Shown here: piece by piece, positions 15,808-24,778 of the stretch | Layout of the letters: the number at the start of each line of letters is the position of its first letter | Numbering within the stretch: the first letter of the stretch is position 1 | Assembly: GCF_018986435.1 (NCBI RefSeq) | Contig: NZ_JAHMIN010000034.1 | Coordinates: forward strand, 1 to 41,104 | DNA from: Hahella sp. HN01 | GTDB taxonomy: Bacteria > Pseudomonadota > Gammaproteobacteria > Pseudomonadales > Oleiphilaceae | Length of the DNA: 41,104 bases | Direction: 5' to 3' | Made by a program: the position numbers and the translations under genes | The notes under the pieces: generated by a model | Told to the model about the DNA's origin: nothing | The model's database searches: none | The model's input: the letters and a program-made list of their open reading frames with translations, nothing else

Positions 15808-16065
15808 TTAGCGTCCCGCTTGCTCCACCAACGCGCGGATTTCCGGGTCTCTGACTTCAAAGGTGTCGAAGACGCCTAGTTGCCGCAGGCCCGGAATCAG
15901 TCCCAGTAAATCATTTTTCGCCGCAGTCCGCTCGGCATCGGAAAGGCGCTCGTCCTTCATATCCCGGGCGCTCAACATAAACGCGGCGATTGAACCCTTG
16001 CGCAGGGTGACGCCTTGGTGGGCGAACATATTTTCGTTTTCGGCAAGCACTTGTTCTGGTTTCAT
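15808..16065 (-). CDS. Small hypothetical protein, divergent from the AraC regulator
   Basis: An 85-residue soluble helical protein (NENMFAHQGVTLRKGSIAAF, then LLGLIPGLRQLGVFDTFEVRDP). AAAGGAG lies just upstream of the ATG, a strong ribosome binding site. Similar short proteins with a GVxLRKGxIAAFL core and an FEVRDPxxRxLVE end seem familiar from other gammaproteobacteria, but I know no function. It shares the 127-bp divergent region with the AraC-type regulator and may be its target. That region holds CGGCGCT-gaggtgtg-AGCGCCG (16091-16112). Confidence 0.72.
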   Translation of the reverse strand: MKPEQVLAENENMFAHQGVTLRKGSIAAFMLSARDMKDERLSDAERTAAKNDLLGLIPGLRQLGVFDTFEVRDPEIRALVEQAGR

Positions 16066-16192
16066 ATCAGCAATCTCCTTTGGAGGTTAACGGCGCTGAG
16101 GTGTGAGCGCCGAATTGATTTCTATGTTATTTCCTCCTAAATTGACCGGCTAACGCCAATCAGAAAATAAATTGCTTAATCCGGCCAAATGT

Positions 16193-16960
16193 ATGTCTCC
16201 CTTTCCTGCTAATGCCGGTTCGCCGGTTTTACCTCAAGATATTTTGGTGCGCCGCCTAAGATCGGAAGGGACGGAAGAAAGGGAAGGGCATTCTCATGAA
16301 TATGGGCAATTGTTCTGCGTATTGCAGGGACTGACGGTGGCGGATACGGATGCCGGGCGCTGGTTAATGCCGTCCAATCGTCTGGGCTGGATACCCCCAG
16401 GCGTATGGCACGGCGCGCAATATTTCGGCGCCATAGCCGGCTGGAGCCTTTACCTGCATCCAGACATTTGCGACCCCTTGCCTGACAAGCCATGCGTTTA
16501 TGAAGCGAACGCTTTGATGACGCCAATCATCGCGAGAATCGCTGAATGGCCCGGCGGCGAGCCTCTGGACGCTCCCCGTCGCCGCTTGTTGCATGTCCTG
16601 CTGGATGAAATTCAAGCGGCGCGGCAAACCGCGCTGCACCTGCCCATGCCCAAAGACAAGCGCCTCCTGCGTCTGAGCCATAAACTGCTCGCCGCTCCAG
16701 ATAGTAATGATTCCTTGCTGGCGCTGGCCAGTGACATCGGCATGAGCGAACGCACGCTGACTCGCAAATTTCGTGAAGAAACCGGTCTGTCCCTGGGACA
16801 ATGGCGACAACTGGCCAGACTGGCCCGCGCCCTTGAACTACTGGCCCAGGGCGTCCCCGTCACCCAAACCGCCCTGGACCTGGGATACGACAGCGTCAGC
16901 GCCTTTATTACGCTGTTTCGGCGTTATTTTGGCGAGACGCCGGGGCGGTATTTGAAATAG
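16193..16960 (+). CDS. AraC-family transcriptional regulator
   Basis: From ATG 16193 the protein has 255 residues. The N-terminal cupin-like sensing domain has HSHEYGQLFCVLQG (about residues 35-48) and PSNRLGWIPPGVWHG. The C-terminal HTH_18 domain has the first helix-turn-helix LLALASDIGMSERTLTRKFREETG (about 178-201) and the second, VTQTALDLGYDSVSAFITLFRRYFGETPGRY. Layout and size match cupin-type AraC regulators such as NimR/YeaM, which control a divergent transporter or enzyme gene. Here the divergent partner is the 85-residue protein. The ligand is unknown. Confidence 0.92.
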   Translation: MSPFPANAGSPVLPQDILVRRLRSEGTEEREGHSHEYGQLFCVLQGLTVADTDAGRWLMPSNRLGWIPPGVWHGAQYFGAIAGWSLYLHPDICDPLPDKPCVYEANALMTPIIARIAEWPGGEPLDAPRRRLLHVLLDEIQAARQTALHLPMPKDKRLLRLSHKLLAAPDSNDSLLALASDIGMSERTLTRKFREETGLSLGQWRQLARLARALELLAQGVPVTQTALDLGYDSVSAFITLFRRYFGETPGRYLK

Positions 16961-17103
16961 TCAGGCTCAATGACAATTTAGTCTCTGCATTAAGCATTTC
17001 CTCATTTCTTACACACTTCTTCCGTAGTTCCTGCGGATTCGCCTTTTAGTATGTTTTTCACGGATCAGGAAGAGCAACGTGAACAACAGAGGTAGGTGGC
17101 TGT

Positions 17104-18195
17104 ATGAAAAACTATTTGAAAACAAAGAGCTTAAGTGAGTCGCATGGAGCGTTTGGTAAAGCGGGCGGGGCCGGTCTGGTTGCGCTTTGTTTGAGCGCGG
17201 GTCTGGCGTTGTCCGGGTGTGGCGGGTCTGCGGCGGTGTCGGATAGCGCAGCGGAGGATTCTTCTGGAACAGTGGTTGACGATAGTTCATCCAGCGATTC
17301 TTCGAGCAGTTCTGGAGATGCCTTCAGCGTTGATATCACCAATGCCATATTCACTGAAACCAGTGGCGACTGCGCCGACTATGACAACTCGCTTGAAGCC
17401 TCCGTCACGGATATCCAGCGTGGGCTTGGTTTTGATGCGGCGGTGACTATCAGCAGCGACTCGGACAGTTGCACACTGGTCTCCAACTCGATACCCAACC
17501 ACGACTTTAACGACGCCACCGCGCATTTCGCCAACAACGTGGCGGAAGTCAGTCAGAGTTTCAATATTCCCAGAAATCCTTCCTCCGCGTCTTCCACCAC
17601 CTCGCTCAGTCAGCGTTTGGTGAATGGGGTGATGTTGAACGGAGTGATATTGGATCTGTTGTCCGCAGGTTGCTATAACCCCTCCAGCCCCATGGCGGAT
17701 GCGGACGGCAATACCGCCATTGGCTGTCCGGACACGTCCGATTGGCTGTTGGACCCTCTGGGCACAGATAGCAAATTTGGCGCGGACGCCCATAACGCCC
17801 ACACCCAACCGGGCGGGCTATACCATTATCATGGCAACCCCAACGCCATGTTCGACAGCAACCCCGGACCAAATGGATCGCCGGTAATTGGTTTCGCGGC
17901 GGATGGCTTTCCCATCTACGGCAGCTATTTTCTGGACCCTGACACAGGAACGGTGCGCAAGGCCGTATCCGGCTACACCCTAAAGACCGGTTCCCGGGGG
18001 ACCAAGAGCACGACTAACCCGGGCGGCTCCTACGATGGAACCTATATTGACGATTGGGAGTTCACCAACGCCGGCGACCTTGACGCCTGTAACGGCATGA
18101 CGGTTGACGGTCAGTACGGTTACTACGTGACGGATGCTTATCCCTGGGTGCTGAATTGTTTCCGAGGCGCGCCTGACAGCTCGTTCTATAAATAA
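17104..18195 (+). CDS. YHYH-domain lipoprotein
   Basis: A 363-residue lipoprotein: a long signal with lipobox LSGC (Cys39), then a Ser/Asp-rich linker (residues 40-75) that should extend it from the membrane. The globular part carries the domain's hallmark HNAHTQPGGLYHYHGNPN (about 230-247), followed by GFAADGFPIYG (263-273) and GSYDGTYIDDWEF. The HNAH and YHYH histidines could bind a metal ion. Several cysteine pairs suggest disulfides. AGAGGTAGG precedes the ATG. It is followed after 13 bp by the HupE/UreJ-like permease gene, so the two form an operon. The function of the YHYH family is not established. Confidence 0.9.
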   Translation: MKNYLKTKSLSESHGAFGKAGGAGLVALCLSAGLALSGCGGSAAVSDSAAEDSSGTVVDDSSSSDSSSSSGDAFSVDITNAIFTETSGDCADYDNSLEASVTDIQRGLGFDAAVTISSDSDSCTLVSNSIPNHDFNDATAHFANNVAEVSQSFNIPRNPSSASSTTSLSQRLVNGVMLNGVILDLLSAGCYNPSSPMADADGNTAIGCPDTSDWLLDPLGTDSKFGADAHNAHTQPGGLYHYHGNPNAMFDSNPGPNGSPVIGFAADGFPIYGSYFLDPDTGTVRKAVSGYTLKTGSRGTKSTTNPGGSYDGTYIDDWEFTNAGDLDACNGMTVDGQYGYYVTDAYPWVLNCFRGAPDSSFYK

Positions 18196-18208
18196 AGGGA
18201 GGTTGGCG

Positions 18209-19309
18209 ATGAGCGCTTTCAGATTCGCATTCGCAGCGTTGTTTGCTCTTCTGACCGCCCCGGCGTGGGCGCACCAGGCTGGCGTCACCGATACCGCCGT
18301 GCAGATCGGCGCCAGCAAAGTGAAAGTTGTGTATACCGCGCCTGAGGCGGAGCTCGCCGCCGATTCCGTCATCGCTTCCAGGAGCGAAGCGATGACGACT
18401 TTGGTTGGCGCAGGCTTTCAGTTGCGCAACGACGATCGCGCCTGCGCTCTGATCGACGCCCGCTCACAGAACCTTGGGCAAATCGCCTCGCGTCAATTCG
18501 CCATGCTTTACGACTGCGGTAGTGATATCGGCGTCTTAACGGTTGGCTATCTTCTGTTGCAAAACAATGCCGGGCACAAGAATTTCGTGCGGATGGTCCT
18601 GGCGGACCGCACCGCCACGGTGGTGTTTGACAGTGCGCGCAGAACTCAGGAGATTCCCGTCGCGCAGTCTTTGCGGGCTTGGAACAAAGCGCTGACGGAC
18701 GATTTTATGGGGGACCTGGGCGGTTCCAGCGGCATGAGCCAGTATTCCGACTACTTTATGCTGGGGCTGGAGCACATCGTCTTCGGCTTTGATCATCTCC
18801 TGTTTTTGTTGGGCCTGCTGTTACTGCCTTTGGGATGGAAACAGCTGGCTGCATTGATCACCTCCTTTACGGTTGCGCATTCAATTACGCTGGCGGCCTC
18901 CGTGTTGAACTGGGTCAGTCCGCCGATGATGTGGGTGGAGGCGGGCATTGCGTTAAGCATTGTCTACGTGGCCCTGGAGAATCTGTGGGAGCTGCGTGGC
19001 GAACCAACCGCGAAAACCCTGGCTACCCGTTGGAAGCGGCGTCTGCTGGTGACGTTCTCTTTTGGATTGATTCATGGCTTCGGCTTTTCGTTCATACTGC
19101 GTGAAATCGGGCTCGGCGACCAATTGGCCGGGGCGCTGATGTCGTTCAATCTGGGCGTGGAGGCGGGGCAGATTGCTATCGTAACGGCGGCGTACGCCCT
19201 GATCTATTGCGCAATGAAAGATTGGAATCTGTTGCGGATGGCGCGGGTCGGCTCGTTGTTTGTGGCGGCGATGGGCGGTTATTGGCTGGTGGAGCGCTTA
19301 GCCGCCTAA
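18209..19309 (+). CDS. HupE/UreJ-type membrane permease
   Basis: The ATG at 18209 is preferred over an in-frame TTG at 18203 because AGGGAGG ends just before it; this gives 366 residues. Signal peptide MSAFRFAFAALFALLTAPAWA is followed by HQAG and a periplasmic domain of about 150 residues. Then come about six membrane helices with family hallmarks: GLEHIVFGFDHLLFLLGLLLL, VAHSITL, LSIVYVALEN, LIHGFGFSF and FNLGVEAGQ. The conserved His, Glu and Asp in the helices suggest transition-metal (nickel, cobalt or copper) transport, as proposed for HupE/UreJ proteins. Pairing with the histidine-rich YHYH lipoprotein supports metal handling, by inference. Confidence 0.9.
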   Translation: MSAFRFAFAALFALLTAPAWAHQAGVTDTAVQIGASKVKVVYTAPEAELAADSVIASRSEAMTTLVGAGFQLRNDDRACALIDARSQNLGQIASRQFAMLYDCGSDIGVLTVGYLLLQNNAGHKNFVRMVLADRTATVVFDSARRTQEIPVAQSLRAWNKALTDDFMGDLGGSSGMSQYSDYFMLGLEHIVFGFDHLLFLLGLLLLPLGWKQLAALITSFTVAHSITLAASVLNWVSPPMMWVEAGIALSIVYVALENLWELRGEPTAKTLATRWKRRLLVTFSFGLIHGFGFSFILREIGLGDQLAGALMSFNLGVEAGQIAIVTAAYALIYCAMKDWNLLRMARVGSLFVAAMGGYWLVERLAA

Positions 19310-19446
19310 CGCGGAAAAACTCGGCGTTGATCCTGTTTTAGCAGACGGCTAATCGCGGAAAAAATATTTGCATCAGGCTGTATTGAGCGCCCTGAGAGGC
19401 GCGGATAAAATCGCCGGATTTCCAACTATCGTCGGTGAGACAGCAT

Positions 19447-20028
19447 ATGTGGCGTTCGGTTTCTTCAAGCGAGCAGGGACAAAAGCAGGAACGGCGTCCA
19501 GCCTCTGGCGGCGTCAAGGAATCCAGCTTTTGGTTGAGTCAGATATTCATGTTGGCGGCGACGGTGCTGGGGGTATTTCTCGCCGCCCAGGAAGGCCTCA
19601 ATCAGGCGATTGCGTTCGATGACCTGACATCCCGTCAGAACAACTATTATTTACGCAGTTCCCTGGCCAGCGAGTTGCAGAGCAATATCGCCCAGGCCAG
19701 GGAGTATGCGGAATTTGTGCAACGTTCCAGCGACAACACGATCAAACAGTATCCGCTGCAATTGGATCTGTTTGTGTGGGAGAGCATGCGTTATTCTCCC
19801 GCCACTTTGGAGACGCCGTCTGAGTTTATCTCGGAGATTCAACGATTCTATCGCGAGGCCAATGATATTCGTCAGAAGATCGAGCGTAGGGTTTACGGGT
19901 CTGAGTTCGGCGGACAGGAGCTGCTGAAAGTGACGGAGCGCATGGAGAAAGACGTCATGCCAAAATTGCGCGCCAACATCGAAGGCTTGAAAAAGTCATT
20001 GGCGGACAAGGGCGTAGTGTTGGATTGA
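19447..20028 (+). CDS. Membrane-anchored helical protein, paralogue of the gene at 24779
   Basis: From ATG 19447 (GGTGAG upstream; GTG 19435 is an alternative) the product has 193 residues. A charged N-terminus leads to KESSFWLSQIFMLAATVLGVFLAAQEGLNQAI, one membrane helix (about residues 28-50). A helical domain follows with the conserved block LQLDLFVWESMRYSPATLETPSEF (about 103-126). The copy at 24779 is roughly two thirds identical, with DNA similarity extending through the membrane segment. I recognise no family; it may be an inner-membrane protein with a periplasmic or cytoplasmic helical domain. Confidence 0.78.
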   Translation: MWRSVSSSEQGQKQERRPASGGVKESSFWLSQIFMLAATVLGVFLAAQEGLNQAIAFDDLTSRQNNYYLRSSLASELQSNIAQAREYAEFVQRSSDNTIKQYPLQLDLFVWESMRYSPATLETPSEFISEIQRFYREANDIRQKIERRVYGSEFGGQELLKVTERMEKDVMPKLRANIEGLKKSLADKGVVLD

Positions 20029-20038
20029 AATCGTTGTG

Positions 20039-20057
20039 TGGGCGATGACGTCGCCCA
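20039..20057 (+). terminator. Small hairpin after the first paralogue
   Basis: TGGGCGA-TGACG-TCGCCCA: a 7-bp stem, 11 bp after the stop, with no T run. It is a possible weak terminator. Confidence 0.45.
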
Positions 20058-20191
20058 AAATGTTCAATTATTCCACAGACTTGCTTGCATTCTAGTGGGA
20101 TGGGCTTGATCAGATTTTCTACGAGTGTTAGAACTTGATCCTGCCCACTAACGGAAAGACTTATCGCCACGCCATAAGCAAGGGATAAACT

Positions 20192-20806
20192 ATGGTTAGC
20201 CTCGAATATCTGATGACTTCCCTGATTGTTGTATTACTCCCTGGAACCGGTGTGTTGTACACCGTATCCGCCGGTCTGATGGGCGGTCGGCGCGCCGCCC
20301 TGTTCGCCGCAGTGGGATGCACCGCAGGCATTATTCCGCATCTGCTGGCCTGCGCTTTGGGATTGGCGGCGATTCTACACGCCAGCAGTCTGGCCTTTCA
20401 GGTCGTCAAATATGTCGGCGTGGCTTATTTAATGTATCTCGCCTGGATGATGTGGAGGGAGTCCGGCGTTATCGCTTTTGACGCTTCGCCGGATGAGAAA
20501 AAAGCCACAAGCTTTGCGATCAAAGCCTGCCTGATCAATATTCTTAACCCCAAACTGTCCATCTTTTTTCTGGCGTTTCTACCCCAGTTCGTCCCTCATG
20601 ACGCCGCCTCGCCAATCTCTCATATGTTGCTGTTAAGCGCTATTTTCATGGGGATGACGCTGGTGGTCTTCACGCTTTACGGCCTGTTCGCCAACGCTGT
20701 GCGCGACTACATCGCAGGCTCTCCCAAACTGATGCAATGGACCCAGAAAATCTTCGCCGGCGCTTTCGTCGCATTAGGCGTCAAGCTCGCGACAGTGGAG
20801 CGTTAA
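20192..20806 (+). CDS. LysE/RhtB-family amino-acid exporter
   Basis: A 204-residue inner-membrane protein with about six hydrophobic helices. Family motifs are LPGTGVLYTVSAGLMGGRRAALFAAVGCTAGI (about residues 16-47), VKYVGVAYLMYLAWMMWRE (about 72-90) and INILNPKLSIFFLAFLPQFV (about 115-134). The normal PGPxxL motif is PGTGVLY here. Such proteins export amino acids or their derivatives; the substrate is unknown. AAGGGATA precedes the ATG. The suppressor-of-fused gene starts 38 bp later. Confidence 0.92.
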   Translation: MVSLEYLMTSLIVVLLPGTGVLYTVSAGLMGGRRAALFAAVGCTAGIIPHLLACALGLAAILHASSLAFQVVKYVGVAYLMYLAWMMWRESGVIAFDASPDEKKATSFAIKACLINILNPKLSIFFLAFLPQFVPHDAASPISHMLLLSAIFMGMTLVVFTLYGLFANAVRDYIAGSPKLMQWTQKIFAGAFVALGVKLATVER

Positions 20807-20844
20807 GAGCCTCAACTCACAGGAAGTCGTCAAAAGGAGTGAGC

Positions 20845-21636
20845 GTGAAAAGCTTATTTAACAAACTGGCCGGATTATTCTCCAACAGGGCGTCTGAGAG
20901 TGGCCAGGGCTCTGCGCCGATCACGCAGAATGAAACCCCGCAAGAGCAGTTCTGGCAAAAAGTCTACGATGAGCGGTCGGAATACTATGAGACCCATTTT
21001 GGCGCTCTGCCGTCGGAAATTCTAAAGATCGGCCATATGTTTGGCGTCTGGCCTGGCGGCGGGCTGTATATGATCCCCGCCAACAAGCTGGGGGAAGGCA
21101 TGTGGGTGTACACCACCTTTGGCTTCACCAATCCCGATATGCCCTCAGGCGTTGCGGCGAATAATGTGGAAGTGGAGAAGGATGAACAGGGTCGCGTGAT
21201 CAGTAGCGCGGCGACGCTGACCCGAAAAGACGTAGCGGCGCAGACGGATGGCGTCCCCGGCTACGGATACGAGATGCTGATGATCGCCCGGGAAAAGGCG
21301 GAATGGCCGCTTTGGTTTCTGCAGTGGACCGCTAATGCGGAAATCCTCAACGATGCGGGCATACTGGAGCGGGTCAGCAAACATGACGGCCTGACGGTGG
21401 AGGAGATTCAGGCCGGCGAATCCGAGTTCATCAATGTTTTGATCGCAAAAGCCCAGCCTCCGCTGCTGTCGTCAGGCAAGCTCTCCAATGGCAATATGGA
21501 AATCCTGATCGCCACCGTCATCACCGACGAGGAGATGCGCTGGTCCATGGAGCATGGTCGGCCAGCGCTGCTACAAAGATTGATGAAGGCCGGCGTGGGG
21601 CAGGTGAGCGATCGCCATCGGGCGAGTGTGGTGTGA
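20845..21636 (+). CDS. Suppressor-of-fused (SUFU)-like domain protein
   Basis: Start GTG 20845 has AAAGGAG at the right spacing; the frame stays open further upstream only inside the LysE gene. The 263-residue soluble protein has the pattern of bacterial SUFU-domain proteins. GGGLYMIPANKLGEGMWVYTTFG and GYGYEMLMIAREKAEWPLWFLQ form strand-rich core elements, and the end TDEEMRWSMEHGRPALLQRLMKAG plus DRHRASV is characteristic. In bacteria these occur as free proteins or as immunity partners in toxin systems; this one has no visible toxin neighbour. The assignment rests on overall pattern rather than a unique motif. Confidence 0.72.
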   Translation: MKSLFNKLAGLFSNRASESGQGSAPITQNETPQEQFWQKVYDERSEYYETHFGALPSEILKIGHMFGVWPGGGLYMIPANKLGEGMWVYTTFGFTNPDMPSGVAANNVEVEKDEQGRVISSAATLTRKDVAAQTDGVPGYGYEMLMIAREKAEWPLWFLQWTANAEILNDAGILERVSKHDGLTVEEIQAGESEFINVLIAKAQPPLLSSGKLSNGNMEILIATVITDEEMRWSMEHGRPALLQRLMKAGVGQVSDRHRASVV

Positions 21637-21644
21637 ACGCTCTT

Positions 21645-22184
21645 TTACTCTGCTTGTAATTCCGGCTGTTCAATCAGGCGCTCATAGAAAAGCGTGTCGG
21701 AATGGCGGGAAGCAAGATAGAAATTATTTCTCTCCAGCATCTTTATTGACGCGGCGTTGTCTCTGGCGACGCCGCAGCTTATTTTTGCGACGCCTGTGTT
21801 TTGCCTCGCCCAACCAATAATTCCTTCCATGAGTTCCGTGCCAAGTCCTCGCGACCAATATGCCTCGCCTAAAATGTAGCCCAGGCGCAATTCGGTGAGC
21901 CCCGAAGGGAGAGAGATCGGATAGAGAAATACGAACCCGACGACGTCGGTAGACATGATTTCCTTCACGACAAACACCGGCGACTCCGCTAACCGGTGGT
22001 CCAGCCATACGATGGCGTCCTGCCGGTTGACGATGGGGCGCCAGTCATCAGGAGCAAAGCGCGTTGTGTTCGGTGTGATAATCCTCTCTATGTCGCGATA
22101 AAGGTCCTCGCCATCGCCCGTGGAGGTCACACAGCGAAGGTTGTACACGTAAAGTCTTTGTGTTTTGAATCCACATCGGTACAT
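21645..22184 (-). CDS. GNAT-family N-acetyltransferase
   Basis: A 179-residue soluble enzyme that should transfer acetyl from acetyl-CoA to an amine. It has FKTQRLYVYNLRCV at the start and VGFVFLYPI for beta 4. ELRLGYILGEAYWSRGLGTELMEGIIGWA (about residues 97-125) carries the acetyl-CoA loop R-G-L-G-T, followed by NAASIKMLERNNFYLASRHS. The order matches RimJ/RimL-like GNATs; the acceptor is unknown. It is convergent with the SUFU-like gene (8 bp between stops). Confidence 0.9.
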   Translation of the reverse strand: MYRCGFKTQRLYVYNLRCVTSTGDGEDLYRDIERIITPNTTRFAPDDWRPIVNRQDAIVWLDHRLAESPVFVVKEIMSTDVVGFVFLYPISLPSGLTELRLGYILGEAYWSRGLGTELMEGIIGWARQNTGVAKISCGVARDNAASIKMLERNNFYLASRHSDTLFYERLIEQPELQAE

Positions 22185-22195
22185 AGCGGTATAGG

Positions 22196-22249
22196 GCTCT
22201 CTCGGCTGGCGTTAATGGGCGATTCAGGTGGATAGCTATCCTAGAGAGC
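22196..22249. promoter_or_regulatory. Perfect 12-bp palindrome inside a wider inverted repeat
   Basis: GGATAGCTATCC at 22230-22241 is a perfect palindrome, bracketed by GCTCTCT (22196-22202) and AGAGAGC (22243-22249). It lies 46 bp upstream of the GNAT start and within the 244-bp region shared with the rightward solute-binding-protein gene. It could be an operator; no regulator can be assigned. Confidence 0.35.
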
Positions 22250-22428
22250 GGGAGCAGGACGCAGTAGAGCGGATATAGGCATTAAATCGGCGGATTTTGG
22301 GATTTGCTGCGTTGGCGGACATCACCGAACCCTCCTTTTCTGACTACACTAAGTCAGTAGACTGGCCAACGCCGCCGCCAGTGCCAGTGATAGTAATAGT
22401 GATAGTGGACGAAACGAGCGCTTCTGCG

Positions 22429-24159
22429 ATGTTATCCCAACGACGCCAAGGACAAAGCTTATCGACCCCGTTTAAAGCGCTGTTATCTCTCTTTGCGCTG
22501 GTTTGCATGGTGTCTGTGTCCGAAGGCGTTCCGGCCAAAACAGCGCAGGAGTGGGTGGAAACGGAGTTCACCCCCTCAACTCTCAGTCGGGAACAGCAAC
22601 TGCAGGAAATGCAGTGGTTTCATAAAGCCTCCGAGCCGTTTCGGGGCATGACGATTTATGTGGTGTCGGAGCCAATCGATACCCATTGGTATGAAGCCGA
22701 TACGCTCGCCAAAGCCTTCGAAGACATTACCGGCATCCGCGTCGTGCATGAAATCACGGGCGAAGATGATGTGGTGCGTAAGCTGCTGGCGCAGATTGAG
22801 ACGCAACACAACATTTACGATGGATTTATCAGCGATTCAGATCTGATTGGCGGACATTTTCGCAGCGGCGCCGTGGTGGCGTTATCGGATTATATGCAGG
22901 GGGAAGGCAAAGAGGTCACCTTACCGACCTTGGATATAGAGGACTTCTTTGGCCTATCTTTCACCACTGGGCCTGATGGAAAAGTCTATCAGCTGCCTGA
23001 CCAGCAATTCCCCAGCGTGTACTGGTATCGTCATGACTGGTTCAGCCGTAAGGAATTACAGGACCGCTTTCGCAAACTCTATGGTTATGAGCTGGGCGTG
23101 CCGATGAACTGGTCCGCCTATGAGGACATTGCGGAATTTTTCACCGTGCATGTGCGGGAACTGGACGGCCATCGGGTTTGGGGACACATGGATTACGGCA
23201 AAACTGATCCCTCCCTGGGGTGGCGTATCTCTGACGCCTGGCTGGCGATGGCGGGGATGGGCGACAAAGGACTGCCCAATGGCCTGCCAGTGGACGATTG
23301 GGGCATTCGAGTGGAGGACTGTCGGCCGGTTGGCGCCAGTGTTCAGCGCGGCGGCGCTCTGGATAGCCCGGCGGCTATATACGGCATCCGCAAATTTCTC
23401 GACTGGTTCCGGCTGGCGCCGCCAGAGGCCCTCAATGTGACGGATAAAGTGATGGGCGAGTGGGTCGGCTCCGGCCTGATTGCCCAGCAAGCGTTCTGGT
23501 ATACCGCCTATCTGGCGCAAATTACCCAGCCGGGGCTGCCTGTCGTCAACGCCGACGGCACGCCAAAATGGCGCATTGCGCCGTCGCCGTTGGGGGCATA
23601 CTGGCGGGAGGGGATGAAGTCCGGTTATCAGGACGCTGGTTCCTGGACCTTTCTGAAAAATACGCCGGAGAAGCGCCGCAAAGCCGCCTGGTTATATGCG
23701 CAGTTCACGGTATCCAGGACGGTGTCCCTGAAAAAGACAATGGTGGGGCTCACGCCGATTCGACTATCCGATATCAACTCCCAGGCGATGACGAACCGTG
23801 CGCCTTATCTCGGAGGATTGGTGGAGTTCTATCGCTCCAACGCCCGTTACTATTGGACCCCGACGGGGACCAACGTGCCCAATTATCCCAAACTTTCTCC
23901 CCTGTGGTGGAAGTATATGACTCAGGCGTTCAAAGGAACTCAGCCGGTAGAGGAGGTCATGCATGATCTGGCGCAGGCCATGGATGAAGAACTGGCGGCG
24001 ATTGGCCGGGAAGAACCCGGCCCCTGCGCGCCCCGCCTTAACCCCCAATCCTCCAGAGAATACTGGCTCAACCAGCCCGGCTCGCCAAAACCCGAGCTTA
24101 ACGAACGCCCGCCGGGGAAAACCTTGAGTTATGAAGAAGCGTTAAAGGCGTGGCATTGA
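22429..24159 (+). CDS. ABC transporter solute-binding protein (family 1), GlpV-like in size
   Basis: The ATG at 22429 gives 576 residues with a plausible signal peptide (TPFKALLSLFALVCMVSVSEG). The frame remains open upstream, but that part is low-complexity and has no export signal. The periplasmic protein has family 1 features: TLAKAFEDITGIRVVHEITGEDDVVRKLLAQIE, a substrate-cleft segment YQLPDQQFPSVYWYRHDWF, and GSWTFLKNTPEKRRKAAWLYAQF. Length and sequence recall the large binding proteins of glycerol/glycerol-3-phosphate ABC systems (GlpV type, about 570-580 residues). No permease or ATPase gene lies nearby, so it is an orphan here. Substrate assignment is tentative. Confidence 0.85.
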   Translation: MLSQRRQGQSLSTPFKALLSLFALVCMVSVSEGVPAKTAQEWVETEFTPSTLSREQQLQEMQWFHKASEPFRGMTIYVVSEPIDTHWYEADTLAKAFEDITGIRVVHEITGEDDVVRKLLAQIETQHNIYDGFISDSDLIGGHFRSGAVVALSDYMQGEGKEVTLPTLDIEDFFGLSFTTGPDGKVYQLPDQQFPSVYWYRHDWFSRKELQDRFRKLYGYELGVPMNWSAYEDIAEFFTVHVRELDGHRVWGHMDYGKTDPSLGWRISDAWLAMAGMGDKGLPNGLPVDDWGIRVEDCRPVGASVQRGGALDSPAAIYGIRKFLDWFRLAPPEALNVTDKVMGEWVGSGLIAQQAFWYTAYLAQITQPGLPVVNADGTPKWRIAPSPLGAYWREGMKSGYQDAGSWTFLKNTPEKRRKAAWLYAQFTVSRTVSLKKTMVGLTPIRLSDINSQAMTNRAPYLGGLVEFYRSNARYYWTPTGTNVPNYPKLSPLWWKYMTQAFKGTQPVEEVMHDLAQAMDEELAAIGREEPGPCAPRLNPQSSREYWLNQPGSPKPELNERPPGKTLSYEEALKAWH

Positions 24160-24181
24160 GAATCTTCAGGTTAGAAACTAT

Positions 24182-24655
24182 TCAGAATGGAAAGAAGGCG
24201 CTTAAAACCGGCCCCAAAGGCAGCGTCAGCAACAACAGGGCATAGATCAAGAGCGCGGTAATAAACGCGGCGAAGTTCAGCAGCTTTTGTTTTAGAGGGG
24301 CTTTCTGCATCAGGCTTTCCTCGCGCAGAGGAAACACGCTCTTATCCAGGTTGAAGACAGCGTATAAGCCCAGGATGGAGATGGCGACTAATATCGACAC
24401 CGATAGCCATTGTTGGAACAGGCCGACGATGACTGCGGTGGTGATGCAGGCTTCGAACAGCATGAGTCCGGCGGAGTGGAAAAAGCGATATCTGGCGAAG
24501 CCCTTATGGCAGTTGTTGCAGTACAGTGGCGCGCCGATCACGCCGGAATGTTTGTCCCATATTTCCAGACTGTTTTCTCCACAGCCAGGGCAGTCGGCAT
24601 ACTTAGGCATCTGGTCTGACTTCTTCTTTGCGAAATGACTGATGCGTCGCATCAT
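24182..24655 (-). CDS. Small membrane protein with N-terminal zinc ribbon
   Basis: A 157-residue protein; an internal Met16 start (24610) is possible. CPGCG (residues 22-26) and CNNC (46-49) form a four-cysteine zinc ribbon, followed by about three hydrophobic helices (about 60-80, 83-103, 127-150). Similar zinc-ribbon membrane proteins are common and mostly unstudied. It lies between and opposite to the solute-binding gene and the second helical paralogue. Confidence 0.78.
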   Translation of the reverse strand: MMRRISHFAKKKSDQMPKYADCPGCGENSLEIWDKHSGVIGAPLYCNNCHKGFARYRFFHSAGLMLFEACITTAVIVGLFQQWLSVSILVAISILGLYAVFNLDKSVFPLREESLMQKAPLKQKLLNFAAFITALLIYALLLLTLPLGPVLSAFFPF

Positions 24656-24778
24656 TCAGGATTTGCCCAGGGAATGCAAAAAATCCAGATGCGCGCTAAT
24701 CATGGCAAGCCGTTCATCTTGAAGCCCTGTTCTTTACGCGGCTAGAATCCTTCCCCTGAATTCACTCATCAAAGGTCT

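Noticed and set aside
14124-15860. Long minus-strand open frame (578 codons)
   Set aside because: It is the antisense shadow of the di-heme cytochrome gene, whose two CxxCH sites and family motifs are clear. The shadow frame has no motifs.
20094-20150. Imperfect inverted repeat (TAGTGGG ... CCCACTA) before the lysE-like gene
   Set aside because: Arms are short, 40 bases apart and the inner parts do not pair well; not distinct enough to call an operator.
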